This document shows positions 33,179 through 40,887 of a stretch of DNA of 64,000 bases, piece after piece. Below the pieces are notes generated by a model, which saw only the letters and a program-made list of their open reading frames with translations, was not told the origin of the DNA and made no database searches. This DNA is from an uncultured Eubacteriales bacterium. Lineage in GTDB: Bacteria; Bacillota; Clostridia; Oscillospirales; Acutalibacteraceae. Where the stretch lies: NCBI GenBank assembly GCA_934561055.1, contig CAKTFN010000004.1:124001-188000 (forward strand), read 5' to 3'. Position numbers and translations under genes: made by a program. Every line of letters starts with the position of its first letter. The first letter of the stretch is position 1.

Positions 33179-34213
33179 ATGATAATCAGAGTCAGAAAGA
33201 AAACCGTTGTTTCGGCGGTGTTTTTTATTGCCGCCGCAGCCGTCATTGCGATGTTCTTTTTTGCGCGGGCGCAAACCGAAGAACCGGAAAAGGCATATAT
33301 CAAATGGGCGGAGCTTAACGTCAGCCTTTCCGCACTTGAGGATACAATGAAGCTGGACATTGAAACCTATGACAACCTTTATCACATCAGTTGGATTGAC
33401 GCACTTTCTTATCTTGCCTGCAAAAACGGAAACAATTGGAGCGGATATAAGAAAAAAGACCTTCAAAAAATGCTTGACTGTCTCGGAGAAAACAACACTA
33501 TTGAAGATCTTATGGGCGAAAACAAATATTTCAGCTATTACCGGGAGACATTTTTTGCCGCTTTGGGCGGACTTCTCGGAGAATTTGAACGTCAGGTTCC
33601 GGACGGAAACGGCGGAATAAAAGTGAAAAGCGGCTACGGTCTTGTTGCCTACAGCCCGATTGCCGAAGGGTTTTCATACAGCCATTACGACGACTTCGGT
33701 TCGTCCCGTTCTTACGGCTACCGACGAAGTCACCTCGGAAACGACCTTCTCGGAAATGTCGGAACGCCGATTGTTGCGGTTGAGGGCGGAACGGTTGAAT
33801 GCATCGGCTGGAATCAATACGGCGGCTGGCGGCTCGGAATACGCTCGTTTGACAAAAAAAGGTCATATTATTACGCTCACCTGAGAAAAAATCATCCCTA
33901 TAATTCGGACATAAAGCAAGGCTCGTCCGTTAAGGCCGGGCAGGTGATAGGTTACATGGGAATGACCGGCTATTCGTCGAAGGAAAACGTCAATGGGATG
34001 ACCGTTCCGCACCTTCATTTCGGGCTTCAGCTGATTTTTGACGAAAGTCAAAAGGAGGGAACGAATCAAATTTGGCTTGACGTTTATAAACTTGTGAAAC
34101 TCCTTTCAAAAAACCGTGCAACCGTCATCAAAGACGAAAAGAGCGGCGAATATTTCAGAAAGTATGACATAATAGACAAGAGATATCCTCAGGAACTGAA
34201 AAAATTCTTTTGA
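33179..34213 (+). CDS. Membrane-anchored M23 (LytM-type) peptidase
   Basis: 344 residues: N-terminal membrane helix (about 9-30), a ~150-residue lead domain, then the M23 zinc-peptidase fold with HLGNDLLG (His and Asp ligands), a YYAHL strand and the catalytic HLHFG motif. All three zinc ligands are present, so it may be an active peptidoglycan endopeptidase. GGTGAAGG precedes ATG. No promoter was seen between the preceding terminator and the start; it may rely on read-through. Confidence 0.88.
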   Translation: MIIRVRKKTVVSAVFFIAAAAVIAMFFFARAQTEEPEKAYIKWAELNVSLSALEDTMKLDIETYDNLYHISWIDALSYLACKNGNNWSGYKKKDLQKMLDCLGENNTIEDLMGENKYFSYYRETFFAALGGLLGEFERQVPDGNGGIKVKSGYGLVAYSPIAEGFSYSHYDDFGSSRSYGYRRSHLGNDLLGNVGTPIVAVEGGTVECIGWNQYGGWRLGIRSFDKKRSYYYAHLRKNHPYNSDIKQGSSVKAGQVIGYMGMTGYSSKENVNGMTVPHLHFGLQLIFDESQKEGTNQIWLDVYKLVKLLSKNRATVIKDEKSGEYFRKYDIIDKRYPQELKKFF

Positions 34214-34221
34214 CAAAAGAA

Positions 34222-34257
34222 AAGTGCTGCGGCGAAAAACGTTTCGCCGCAGCACTT
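34222..34257. terminator. Strong bidirectional terminator
   Basis: Perfect 16-bp stem AAGTGCTGCGGCGAAA / TTTCGCCGCAGCACTT. Minus-strand exit is TTTTCTTTT and plus-strand exit AATTTT, so it serves both the M23 gene and the small minus-strand gene. Confidence 0.85.
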
Positions 34258-34279
34258 AATTTTCGATTGAACGGGAAAA

Positions 34280-34405
34280 TTATGCCTGAGTGGTGCCTTC
34301 TTCGTCGTTACCCTGGTCAAGCTTGAGAAGCTTTTTGATGAAAGCGGCGAGCTTCTGAAGAAGATATGTAATGTCCTGCCAGAACATCATGATTGAAAAA
34401 TCCAC
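34280..34405 (-). CDS. 41-residue amphipathic peptide
   Basis: GTG start with AAGGAGG eight bases upstream and a full consensus promoter. The sequence has a hydrophobic, amphipathic helix (MMFWQDITYLLQKLAAF then IKKLLKL, residues 6-29) and a polar acidic tail DQGNDEEGTTQA. It has its own promoter, ribosome site and terminator, the marks of a true small gene. It resembles the tails of two secreted proteins in the window and the 33-residue gene at 36371. Function unknown; a membrane-active or membrane-associated peptide is possible. Confidence 0.72.
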   Translation of the reverse strand: MDFSIMMFWQDITYLLQKLAAFIKKLLKLDQGNDEEGTTQA

Positions 34406-34443
34406 GACTTTTTCCTCCTTTTCCGTTATATATTTTCAATTGG

Positions 34444-34472
34444 ATTATATAACATATTTTGAAGTCTGTCAA
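34444..34472 (-). promoter_or_regulatory. Consensus SigA promoter of the 41-residue peptide gene
   Basis: Minus strand TTGACA, 17-base spacer, TATAAT: perfect consensus, so strong expression is expected. It lies just after the end of lexA. Confidence 0.8.
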
Positions 34473-34481
34473 TGAAATGAA

Positions 34482-35072
34482 TCAATAATATCTGAGAACG
34501 GCAACAACTTTTCCGAGGATTGAAACTTCGTCAACAATAATCGGATCAAACAGCTCGTTCTCAGGCTGAAGGCGGAAATGACCGTTTTCTTTATAAAAGG
34601 TTTTGACCGTTGCTTCGTCATCGATGAGGGCAACAACCATGTCACCGTTGTTTGCAACCGGGGTCTGCTCGGCAAAGATGATGTCTCCGTCAAGAATTCC
34701 TGCGCCGAGCATACTTTCGCCGCGGACATGAAGGGCAAAAAGCGGTTTATCCTTTGAAACATAGCCGGAATAGGGAAGGTAACACTCAACCTGTTCAACG
34801 GCAAGAATCGGCATACCGGCTGTGACAACACCGAGAAGGGGAACGTGGTGAACGTTTTCCGCCTGACCGACAATTCTGATTGAACGTTTGAGCATCGGGT
34901 CGCGAACGATATATCCCTTTTCCTCAAGGGCGTCAAGGTTCGCCTGAACGGAGGACGTTGAACGAAGGCCGACCGCCTGACAGATTTCTCTGACTGAGGG
35001 CGGAACTCCGTCGCCGACACGCTCTTTGAGATATTCGAGAATACGGTATTGATTATCGCTTAAAGGTTCCAT
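34482..35072 (-). CDS. lexA: LexA repressor
   Basis: SOS repressor that self-cleaves with RecA-ssDNA. 196 residues from the ATG before EPLSDNQYRILEYLKE; longer in-frame extensions run through the promoter and are rejected. Winged HTH (about 1-65; PPSVREICQAVGLRSTSSVQANLDAL), cleavage site A85-G86 in VVTAGMP, catalytic S120 in RGESMLGAG and K157 in EATVKTFY: complete and functional by motif. GGAAAGG lies about 12 bases before ATG. Confidence 0.95.
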   Translation of the reverse strand: MEPLSDNQYRILEYLKERVGDGVPPSVREICQAVGLRSTSSVQANLDALEEKGYIVRDPMLKRSIRIVGQAENVHHVPLLGVVTAGMPILAVEQVECYLPYSGYVSKDKPLFALHVRGESMLGAGILDGDIIFAEQTPVANNGDMVVALIDDEATVKTFYKENGHFRLQPENELFDPIIVDEVSILGKVVAVLRYY

Positions 35073-35180
35073 ATGATAACCGAGCCTTTCCGCTGCAAAA
35101 TTTTTATTAAAAAGTTTCAATCGCTTTGCCGCAGCAAAACAAAGCTGATAATTATTAAAAAGAACAATCGACGCCATAAA

Positions 35181-35246
35181 CGAACAAATGATCGTCTGAC
35201 AACGAAAGTATAACACATAATTTTGAAAAATGCAAACATTTGTTTG
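35181..35246 (-). promoter_or_regulatory. lexA promoter with LexA-box-like sites
   Basis: Minus strand TTGCAT (35230-35235), 17-base spacer, TATACT (35207-35212). CAAACATTTGTTTG (35233-35246) overlaps the -35 and differs from the Bacillus box CGAAC-N4-GTTCG by one symmetric change. A half-matching CGAACAAATGATCG lies at 35181-35194 past the start. Fits autorepression. Confidence 0.6.
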
Positions 35247-35378
35247 GCAAAAGTGAGAAAAATTATGAAAAAATTGTCTTTTATCCGAAATTCTCATTTT
35301 TTGGTTCTTCCGGGTATAAATATAATTGAGCCGGAGCAAAATATTTTTACAAATTATTTTGAAACGGCGGTTTGAAAA

Positions 35379-36146
35379 ATGAAAAACAACAATTCAGAAA
35401 GAGGATATCTTTTTTCAAAGAAGGGCTTTTATATCACGGCCGCAATCGGAATTTTTGCCGTTCTTGCGGCAATCGTCACACTTCGTTTTACAACGAAAAA
35501 AGTTAAAAACGACCTCACGAGCTTCATCAGTCAGAACACCGCGCCTTTTACGGGCGAGGTTCAAAACGATTTGACGGATGTTCCGGATACCCGTGACTTC
35601 CCGACGGCGGAAGAAATTACGGACGGAGAAACCGAAACCGAAGCAAAATCGGAAACAACAACTGCCGAAAGTACGACGGAAAAGAAAACCTCCGAAACTT
35701 CCGAATCCGAAACGGCGCCGGCGGCGAAAATCGAAAACGACGGATTTTGTCTTCCGACTCAAACGGGAGTTCTCAAAGGATTTTCTCCGGAAACGCCCGT
35801 TTTCAGCAAAACGATGGGCGATTACAGAGTCCACGGCGGCGTTGACTTTGAAGGAAAAGAGGGCGATGAGGTTTGCTCGGTCGGAAACGGAGTTGTCTCA
35901 AGAGTCCTTGCCGACACAATGTGGGGATATATCATTGAAATTGACCACGGTGAATTCACCGCAAGATATGTCGGCCTCGGTCAGGACGGAACGGTCGGAA
36001 TCGGCGAAAGCGTTTCAAAAGGACAAAAGCTCGGCTCTCTTGCCTTGATTCCGGCGGAGAGCGAGGACGGGTTCCATCTTCATTTTGAAGTTCTCAAAGA
36101 CGGAAAAAACGTTGACCCGGTTGCCGCACTCGGGCTCGGCGGATAA
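35379..36146 (+). CDS. Membrane-anchored M23 protein, SpoIIQ-like
   Basis: 255 residues: membrane helix (about 17-38), Thr/Glu/Ser-rich linker (about 75-118), then an M23 domain with VHGGVDFEGKEGDEVCSVGNG (His and Asp ligands) and FHLHFEV (catalytic HxH). Size, single helix and the GYIIEIDHG-FTARYVGL strand resemble SpoIIQ, the sporulation channel protein, which in Clostridia can keep its zinc site. Without sporulation neighbours a general wall peptidase is equally possible. Divergent from lexA. Confidence 0.75.
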   Translation: MKNNNSERGYLFSKKGFYITAAIGIFAVLAAIVTLRFTTKKVKNDLTSFISQNTAPFTGEVQNDLTDVPDTRDFPTAEEITDGETETEAKSETTTAESTTEKKTSETSESETAPAAKIENDGFCLPTQTGVLKGFSPETPVFSKTMGDYRVHGGVDFEGKEGDEVCSVGNGVVSRVLADTMWGYIIEIDHGEFTARYVGLGQDGTVGIGESVSKGQKLGSLALIPAESEDGFHLHFEVLKDGKNVDPVAALGLGG

Positions 36147-36182
36147 CACGCCCCCGTAGAACCGTTTAGGGGCAAAAGGAGA

Positions 36183-36218
36183 AGATTGCCGCAATATTTT
36201 TGCGGCAGTCTTTTTTTT
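36183..36218 (+). terminator. Terminator of the second M23 gene
   Basis: AGATTGCCGCAA / TTGCGGCAGTCT stem, then eight T residues. Confidence 0.88.
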
Positions 36219-36294
36219 AGGCCGATAAAAACGGAAAAACTATTAAAATACATACAAAAAAGTTCATAAAATGTTTTAAATATTATAAAATCTC

Positions 36295-36323
36295 TTGCAA
36301 GTTTGTTTTTTTTGTGTTATACT
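36295..36323 (+). promoter_or_regulatory. SigA promoter of the 33-residue peptide gene
   Basis: TTGCAA, 17-base spacer, TATACT, about 48 bases before the start. Confidence 0.7.
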
Positions 36324-36370
36324 CTCTATAGCAAAATGCTAAAATATTTTTTGAAAGAAGGAAAGAAACA

Positions 36371-36472
36371 ATGGAAAACATTGCAAAGACTCTTGCTGAT
36401 TTCGTTAACCAGATCAAGGCATTCATCGAACAGATCGTTGCTTATTTCCGTGGCCTTAACGAACAGAAATAA
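36371..36472 (+). CDS. 33-residue amphipathic peptide
   Basis: ATG preceded by GAAGGAAAG. Translates to MENIAKTLADFVNQIKAF followed by IEQIVAYFRGLNEQK: one continuous amphipathic helix with hydrophobic residues every three to four positions. Dedicated promoter 48 bases upstream and a terminator right after the stop make it monocistronic. No signal peptide. Similar in style to the 41-residue peptide and to the C-terminal tail of the DUF4430 protein at 25637. Role unknown; candidates include a membrane-binding regulator, a secreted modulin-like peptide or a bacteriocin-like peptide. Confidence 0.7.
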   Translation: MENIAKTLADFVNQIKAFIEQIVAYFRGLNEQK

Positions 36473-36484
36473 TTGACCGAAAAC

Positions 36485-36520
36485 GCCTTCGCACTTTTGT
36501 GCGGAGGTTTTTCCTTTTTT
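36485..36520 (+). terminator. Terminator of the 33-residue peptide gene
   Basis: GCCTTCGCAC / GTGCGGAGGT stem (one G-U), then T-rich tract. Confidence 0.8.
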
Positions 36521-36524
36521 TCTA

Positions 36525-36553
36525 TTGATTTTGGGTGGAAATTATTGTATACT
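36525..36553 (+). promoter_or_regulatory. SigA promoter of the GtrA-like gene
   Basis: TTGATT, 17-base spacer, TATACT. Confidence 0.65.
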
Positions 36554-36628
36554 TCAAATGATTTTATTGCCCGTGATTTTTTATGCGGACATATTACTTG
36601 AACAAAAAAACGAAAAGGAATGATTTTT

Positions 36629-37186
36629 ATGGCAAAACTCAAAGATATCGACAAAGCCGCGGCTTCAAAGGGAAAAGGCCTTGAAACGCTTTGGCAATTT
36701 GTAAAATTCATTGTTGTAAGTCTCGGTGCGTTCGTTATTCAAACGTTTTTGCCGTATCTCATCAAACTTCCGATGAGCGATGAATTTTTGCATCAGGCAT
36801 ATAAATTTTGGATCTTCCAAAGCGAAGAACCAGTGAACGGTGTAATTGCGGCCGGTCTCGGCGTTTTCATTGCGGCGAACGTCAGTAACGTTGTTGCTCA
36901 GATTGTTTCGTTCTTCATTAACAGAGACAAAACCTTTAATTCCGATGCGAATGTTGCGGTCACTCTTCCGATTTATATTGTTTTCACAATTGCACTCATC
37001 TGCTTCTCCGCATGGCTTTCGCCGACGCTCATCACCTTCTTTTGCAATCACAACATGGAAGGCGCGTCGCTCGCTCTTTCGGGAGCAATCTGCGGAGCAA
37101 TCCAGTTCTTCCTTTATTTTCCGGTTGACAAGATCCTTTTCCATAAGAAAAAAGAGGATAAGGCTGCCGAAAAGGAAGAAAAATAA
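36629..37186 (+). CDS. GtrA-like four-helix membrane protein
   Basis: Start at the second ATG, nine bases after AAGGA; an ATG at 36620 overlaps the site. 185 residues with four membrane helices and the family-like segment VSFFINRDKTFNSD between helices two and three (compare the FxxNRxxTF motif of GtrA/DPMS-type proteins), ending in a Lys/Glu-rich cytoplasmic tail. GtrA proteins are thought to flip lipid-linked sugars; substrate unknown. The long hydrophilic loop around FQSEEPVNG is unlike a minimal GtrA. Confidence 0.6.
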   Translation: MAKLKDIDKAAASKGKGLETLWQFVKFIVVSLGAFVIQTFLPYLIKLPMSDEFLHQAYKFWIFQSEEPVNGVIAAGLGVFIAANVSNVVAQIVSFFINRDKTFNSDANVAVTLPIYIVFTIALICFSAWLSPTLITFFCNHNMEGASLALSGAICGAIQFFLYFPVDKILFHKKKEDKAAEKEEK

Positions 37187-37208
37187 AAGAAAAAACGTTT
37201 CAGAATCA

Positions 37209-37237
37209 AAGCCGCCGTTTTCGGCGGTTTGGTTTTT
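37209..37237 (+). terminator. Terminator of the GtrA-like gene
   Basis: AAAGCCGCC / GGCGGTTT stem with a TTTT-rich loop, followed by GGTTTTT. Confidence 0.7.
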
Positions 37238-37256
37238 AAAACAAGGAGTGAACGAA

Positions 37257-38132
37257 ATGTTCAGATTTATTCGGTGTGCCGAAAACACATATTATTTAGG
37301 CTGCTTTGCGAACACGGGCGTTTATTACCTCGGAAACAATGAAGTTGTTCTCATTGACGGGTGCGACCACAAAAAGAGTTTTACCGACCTTGACGGCTAC
37401 CTTTCCGAAAGAGGCTGGCGCGTCAAAATGATAATCAATACCCATGCTCATATCGACCACATCACAGGCAACAGGTTCTTTGTCGAAAAATACGGCTGTG
37501 ACGTATATTCAAGCGACGTTGAACATCACCTCATCGAACTTTGCAACCTTGAGGGAGAGATTTATTTCAACGGTCTTCCGATCAATAGAGAGAGATGTTA
37601 CTTTTTTCGTCCCGTCGGCGTGAAGGCAAAGCCGGTTTCCGAAGCGCCTCTTCCCGAAGGATTTGAAATTCTTCCTCTTCCGGGACATTCGTTTGGAATG
37701 ATTGCCGTCAGAACGCCGGACGGGGTTTGGTTCACGGGGGATGCGGTTCTTTCAAAGGAAACGTTTGAAGGTTATAAGCTTCCGTTCTTTTTCGATATCA
37801 ATAAAAGCATCGAAACGCAGAAAATGCTTTCAAAGCTGGAAGGGGATTATTTTGTTCCTTCCCATTCCGAACCGGGAAATAGCATTTCTGAACTTGCGCT
37901 TTATAATGCCGACTGCCTTGAAAAGCTCAAGGAATATTTTTATTCAATCAGCGACCAAAGAACGCTCGAGGAGATTTTTGCCGTTTGCTGCAAAGATCTT
38001 TCGCTCAAAGTCGAAAACGATCAGTACGGAAAATTGCTCATAACAGTCAAGGGATTTTTGCAGGCACTTTTTGAGGACGGAAGGCTCGATGCGGAAATTC
38101 GTGATTATAAACTCGTATATTTTACGAAGTAA
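37257..38132 (+). CDS. Metallo-beta-lactamase-fold hydrolase
   Basis: Start at ATG seven bases after AAGGAG. 291 residues: MBL signature THAHIDHITG (about 62-71), a downstream LPGHSFGMIAV His, GDAVLSKETF with the metal-bridging Asp, and a final His in VPSHSEPG. The last ~90 residues form a helical domain that is not part of the core fold. Glyoxalase II-like or other thioester/phosphoester hydrolase activity is possible; the substrate cannot be assigned. Confidence 0.85.
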   Translation: MFRFIRCAENTYYLGCFANTGVYYLGNNEVVLIDGCDHKKSFTDLDGYLSERGWRVKMIINTHAHIDHITGNRFFVEKYGCDVYSSDVEHHLIELCNLEGEIYFNGLPINRERCYFFRPVGVKAKPVSEAPLPEGFEILPLPGHSFGMIAVRTPDGVWFTGDAVLSKETFEGYKLPFFFDINKSIETQKMLSKLEGDYFVPSHSEPGNSISELALYNADCLEKLKEYFYSISDQRTLEEIFAVCCKDLSLKVENDQYGKLLITVKGFLQALFEDGRLDAEIRDYKLVYFTK

Positions 38133-38216
38133 ACCGAGAATATGCAAAACATTCACGAAAAAAAACCGTTTTATACACTGTAAATAAAACAAAAGTGTAA
38201 AAAAATACACTTTTGA

Positions 38217-38245
38217 CTTGACAAGTGAATATTTTGGTGTTAAAA
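38217..38245 (+). promoter_or_regulatory. SigA promoter of the amino-acid ABC operon
   Basis: TTGACA, 17-base spacer, TAAAAT. A hairpin AAAAGTGTA / TACACTTTT at about 38189-38213 sits just upstream and may end the previous transcript. Confidence 0.75.
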
Positions 38246-38290
38246 TTACCACTGCAATACAGATAATATGATATTTGGAGGATTTAAGTC

Positions 38291-39103
38291 ATGAAAAAAG
38301 TAATTGCACTTGTTCTTGCGGCTCTCATGGTTTTTGCTTTGGTAGCTTGCAACACTTCAAAGGATGACCCGTCAACTTCTGCTCCCGACGCTTCGTCATC
38401 ATCTGACGCAACCGAAAAGAAAACTCTCGTTATGGCAACCAATGCAACCTTCCCGCCGTATGAATACAAAGACGGCGACAAATTTGCCGGCATCGACGTT
38501 GAAATTGCCGAAAAGATTGCCGAAAAGCTTGGAATGACCCTTGAAATTAAGGACGTTGAGTTCGGTTCAATCGTCGGCGGCGTTCAGACCGGAAAGTTCG
38601 ACATCGGTATGGCAGGTATGACTGTTACCGAAGAAAGAAAGCAGAGCGTCAACTTCTCGGATACTTACACAACCACAAAGCAGGTTGTAATCGTTAAGGA
38701 AGATTCCGAAATCAAATCACTTGACGACCTCAAGGGCGACGGCTCGATGAAGTTCGGCGTTCAGCAGGATACAACCGGAGACATCCTTGCTTCCGACACC
38801 GTTAAAAACGGCGGCTACGGCGAGGAAAACGTTACCCGTTACAAGGCGGCAACCGATACCGTTCAGGCTCTCAAAACCGGAAAGGTTGACGCAGTTATCA
38901 TTGACGAAGCTCCCGCAAAGTCGTTCGTAAAATCAACTGACGGACTCAAGATTCTTGAAGGAACATGGCTTGAAGAACAGTATGCCATTGCAATCGCAAA
39001 GGACAACGCCGAGCTTCTTGAAAAAGTCAACACCGCACTCAGGGAACTCACCGAAGACGGAACCGTTAAGTCGATCATTGACAAGTACATTCCGGCTGAA
39101 TAA
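38291..39103 (+). CDS. Polar amino-acid ABC transporter substrate-binding lipoprotein
   Basis: 270 residues with lipobox LVAC (Cys20), a Ser/Asp spacer, then a periplasmic-binding-protein family 3 domain: TNATFPPYEYKDGDKFAGIDVEIA, FDIGMAGMTVTEERK, GVQQDTTGD and VDAVIIDEAPA. The acidic and basic ligand-contact residues suit a polar amino acid, but which one cannot be read off. First gene of a three-gene importer. Confidence 0.93.
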   Translation: MKKVIALVLAALMVFALVACNTSKDDPSTSAPDASSSSDATEKKTLVMATNATFPPYEYKDGDKFAGIDVEIAEKIAEKLGMTLEIKDVEFGSIVGGVQTGKFDIGMAGMTVTEERKQSVNFSDTYTTTKQVVIVKEDSEIKSLDDLKGDGSMKFGVQQDTTGDILASDTVKNGGYGEENVTRYKAATDTVQALKTGKVDAVIIDEAPAKSFVKSTDGLKILEGTWLEEQYAIAIAKDNAELLEKVNTALRELTEDGTVKSIIDKYIPAE

Positions 39104-39125
39104 TTCGGTAAAAACGCAAAAATTT

Positions 39126-39151
39126 AAAGGGCGGCTCGTTCCGCCCTTTTT
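39126..39151 (+). terminator. Partial terminator between the binding protein and permease genes
   Basis: AAAGGGCGG / CCGCCCTTT stem, then TTTTTG. Position fits the common use of a leaky hairpin to keep binding-protein mRNA in excess over the rest. Confidence 0.75.
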
Positions 39152-39216
39152 GAAACTATCCCCGGAAAAGACGTTTTGCTTTTTCGGAGATATCTTTCTG
39201 TTAAGGAGGTATTCAA

Positions 39217-39951
39217 TTGAAGGAATGGTTTGCCGATCTTTCAAAAAAGTTCATGCTTTGTTTCATTGACAAGGGATATTGGAAGTGGCTTGTTGAAGGA
39301 TTCAGAAATTCGCTTGTAATCACATTCTTTGCAATCATTATCGGCTTTGTGTTCGGCGTTGTTCTTGCAACGATCCGTTCGTCATATGACAAAAACGAGG
39401 AGACGCTCAAGCTTCGCGGCGGAATCGGCTATTGGCTTTTGAAAATTATCAATGCGATCAGCAAAATATACATCACCGTTGTCAGAGGCGTTCCCGTTGT
39501 TGTTCAGCTCATGCTTTGGTATTTCGTAATCCTTGTTTCGCAGGATAACGGCGTCATTGTTGCAATCGTTGCGTTCGGTTTTAACTCCGCTGCGTATGTT
39601 GCGGAAATTTTTCGCGGCGGAATTATGTCGGTCGATAACGGTCAGTTTGAGGCCGGCCGTTCGCTTGGCTTCGGCTATGTCAGAACAATGATTCACATCA
39701 TCATTCCGCAAGCGGTCAAAACCGTTCTTCCGACTCTTCTCAACGAAGTTATTGCCCTTCTTAAAGAGACTTCCGTTGCGGGTTACGTCGGAATTATGGA
39801 TCTCACAAAGGCGGGCGACCTTATCAGAGGACGTACTTTTGAAGCGTTTATGCCGCTTTTTGCCGTTGCGATTATTTATCTTTTGACCGTTATTATTTTG
39901 ACGGCCGTTTTCACCTCGATCGAAAGGAGGCTTCGCAAGAGTGAACGATAA
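39217..39951 (+). CDS. Amino-acid ABC transporter permease
   Basis: 244 residues from TTG with AAGGAGG eight bases upstream. About five membrane helices and the EAA loop EAGRSLGFGYVRTMIHIIIPQAVKTVLPTLLNE that docks on the ATPase. The opening region GVPVVVQLMLWYF matches His/Glu-type permeases. Overlaps the ATPase gene by 11 bases. Confidence 0.93.
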   Translation: MKEWFADLSKKFMLCFIDKGYWKWLVEGFRNSLVITFFAIIIGFVFGVVLATIRSSYDKNEETLKLRGGIGYWLLKIINAISKIYITVVRGVPVVVQLMLWYFVILVSQDNGVIVAIVAFGFNSAAYVAEIFRGGIMSVDNGQFEAGRSLGFGYVRTMIHIIIPQAVKTVLPTLLNEVIALLKETSVAGYVGIMDLTKAGDLIRGRTFEAFMPLFAVAIIYLLTVIILTAVFTSIERRLRKSER

Positions 39952-40687
39952 AGTTTTGATTCATGTTGAAGGACTCAAAAAGCATTATCTCGGCGGAAAA
40001 GTCAAGGCTCTTGACGGCGTTGACTGCGACATTCATCAGGGAGAAGTTCTCGTCATCATCGGGCCTTCCGGCTCGGGAAAATCAACGTTTTTGCGCTCGC
40101 TGAACCTTCTTGAAATTCCGACGGGCGGAAAGATTATCTTCGACGGCAACGATATCACCGACCCGAAAACGAACATCAATCTCCACCGCAGAAAAATGGG
40201 AATGGTTTTCCAGCATTTTAACCTTTTTCCGAACATGACAATCCTCAAAAATATGACAATAGCTCCGATGAAGCTCCTCAAAAAAAGCAAAGCCGAAGCG
40301 GAGAAAAAGGCAACGGAACTTCTTGAAAGAGTCGGCCTTGCCGACAGGGCAAACTCTTATCCGTCCCAGCTTTCGGGCGGACAGAAGCAGCGCGTTGCAA
40401 TCGTTCGCGCGCTTTGCATGGAACCGGAAGTCATGCTCTTTGACGAACCGACGAGCGCACTTGACCCGGAAATGGTCGGCGAAGTTCTTGACGTTATGAA
40501 GGAACTTGCTCACGAAGGAATGACGATGGCCGTTGTTACTCACGAAATGGGCTTTGCAAAAGAGGTTGCAACGAGGGTTATCTTCATGGACGGCGGAAAA
40601 ATTCTCGAAGAAGGAACGCCGGACGAAATTTTCTCGAATCCTCAGAATCCGAGAACAAAAGATTTTCTTTCAAAGGTTATTGTTTGA
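39941..40687 (+). CDS. Amino-acid ABC transporter ATP-binding protein
   Basis: 248 residues from GTG with AAAGGAGG upstream. Walker A GPSGSGKST (about 39-47), Q-loop MVFQHFNLFPNMT, signature LSGGQKQRVAIVRAL, Walker B VMLFDEPTSALDPEM, switch VTHEMGFA. Typical GlnQ/HisP-type subunit that completes the importer. Confidence 0.95.
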   Translation: MNDKVLIHVEGLKKHYLGGKVKALDGVDCDIHQGEVLVIIGPSGSGKSTFLRSLNLLEIPTGGKIIFDGNDITDPKTNINLHRRKMGMVFQHFNLFPNMTILKNMTIAPMKLLKKSKAEAEKKATELLERVGLADRANSYPSQLSGGQKQRVAIVRALCMEPEVMLFDEPTSALDPEMVGEVLDVMKELAHEGMTMAVVTHEMGFAKEVATRVIFMDGGKILEEGTPDEIFSNPQNPRTKDFLSKVIV

Positions 40688-40703
40688 TTTTTTTGCTTTT
40701 TGA

Positions 40704-40740
40704 AAAAGTTGCCGTGAATTTTGTCCGGCAACTTTTTTAT
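40704..40740 (+). terminator. Terminator of the amino-acid ABC operon
   Basis: AAAAGTTGCCG / CGGCAACTTTT stem, then T tract. Confidence 0.85.
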
Positions 40741-40794
40741 TATTAAGCTTAAAAATAAGCTTAAAAAATTTGTCAAAAAATGTCGGATAAAAAG

Positions 40795-40822
40795 TAGACA
40801 ACCGAAAAAAATGTGCTATAAT
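40795..40822 (+). promoter_or_regulatory. Promoter of the Trp-rich membrane protein gene
   Basis: TAGACA, 16-base spacer, TATAAT with an extended TGC before the -10. Confidence 0.65.
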
Positions 40823-40887
40823 ATCTTCAGTAACTTCCTGCTTTACGGAGGCTGCGAAAAAACTATTCTCGATTGGAGAGTGTATTT

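Noticed and set aside
35073..35339. Extended LexA reading frame of 285 residues
   Set aside because: The extension runs through the lexA promoter and LexA-like boxes and matches nothing in the family, whose members begin with the HTH.
36846..37256. Long in-frame extension upstream of the MBL hydrolase
   Set aside because: It is the shifted frame of the GtrA-like gene; ATG 37257 has AAGGAG and begins the conserved fold.
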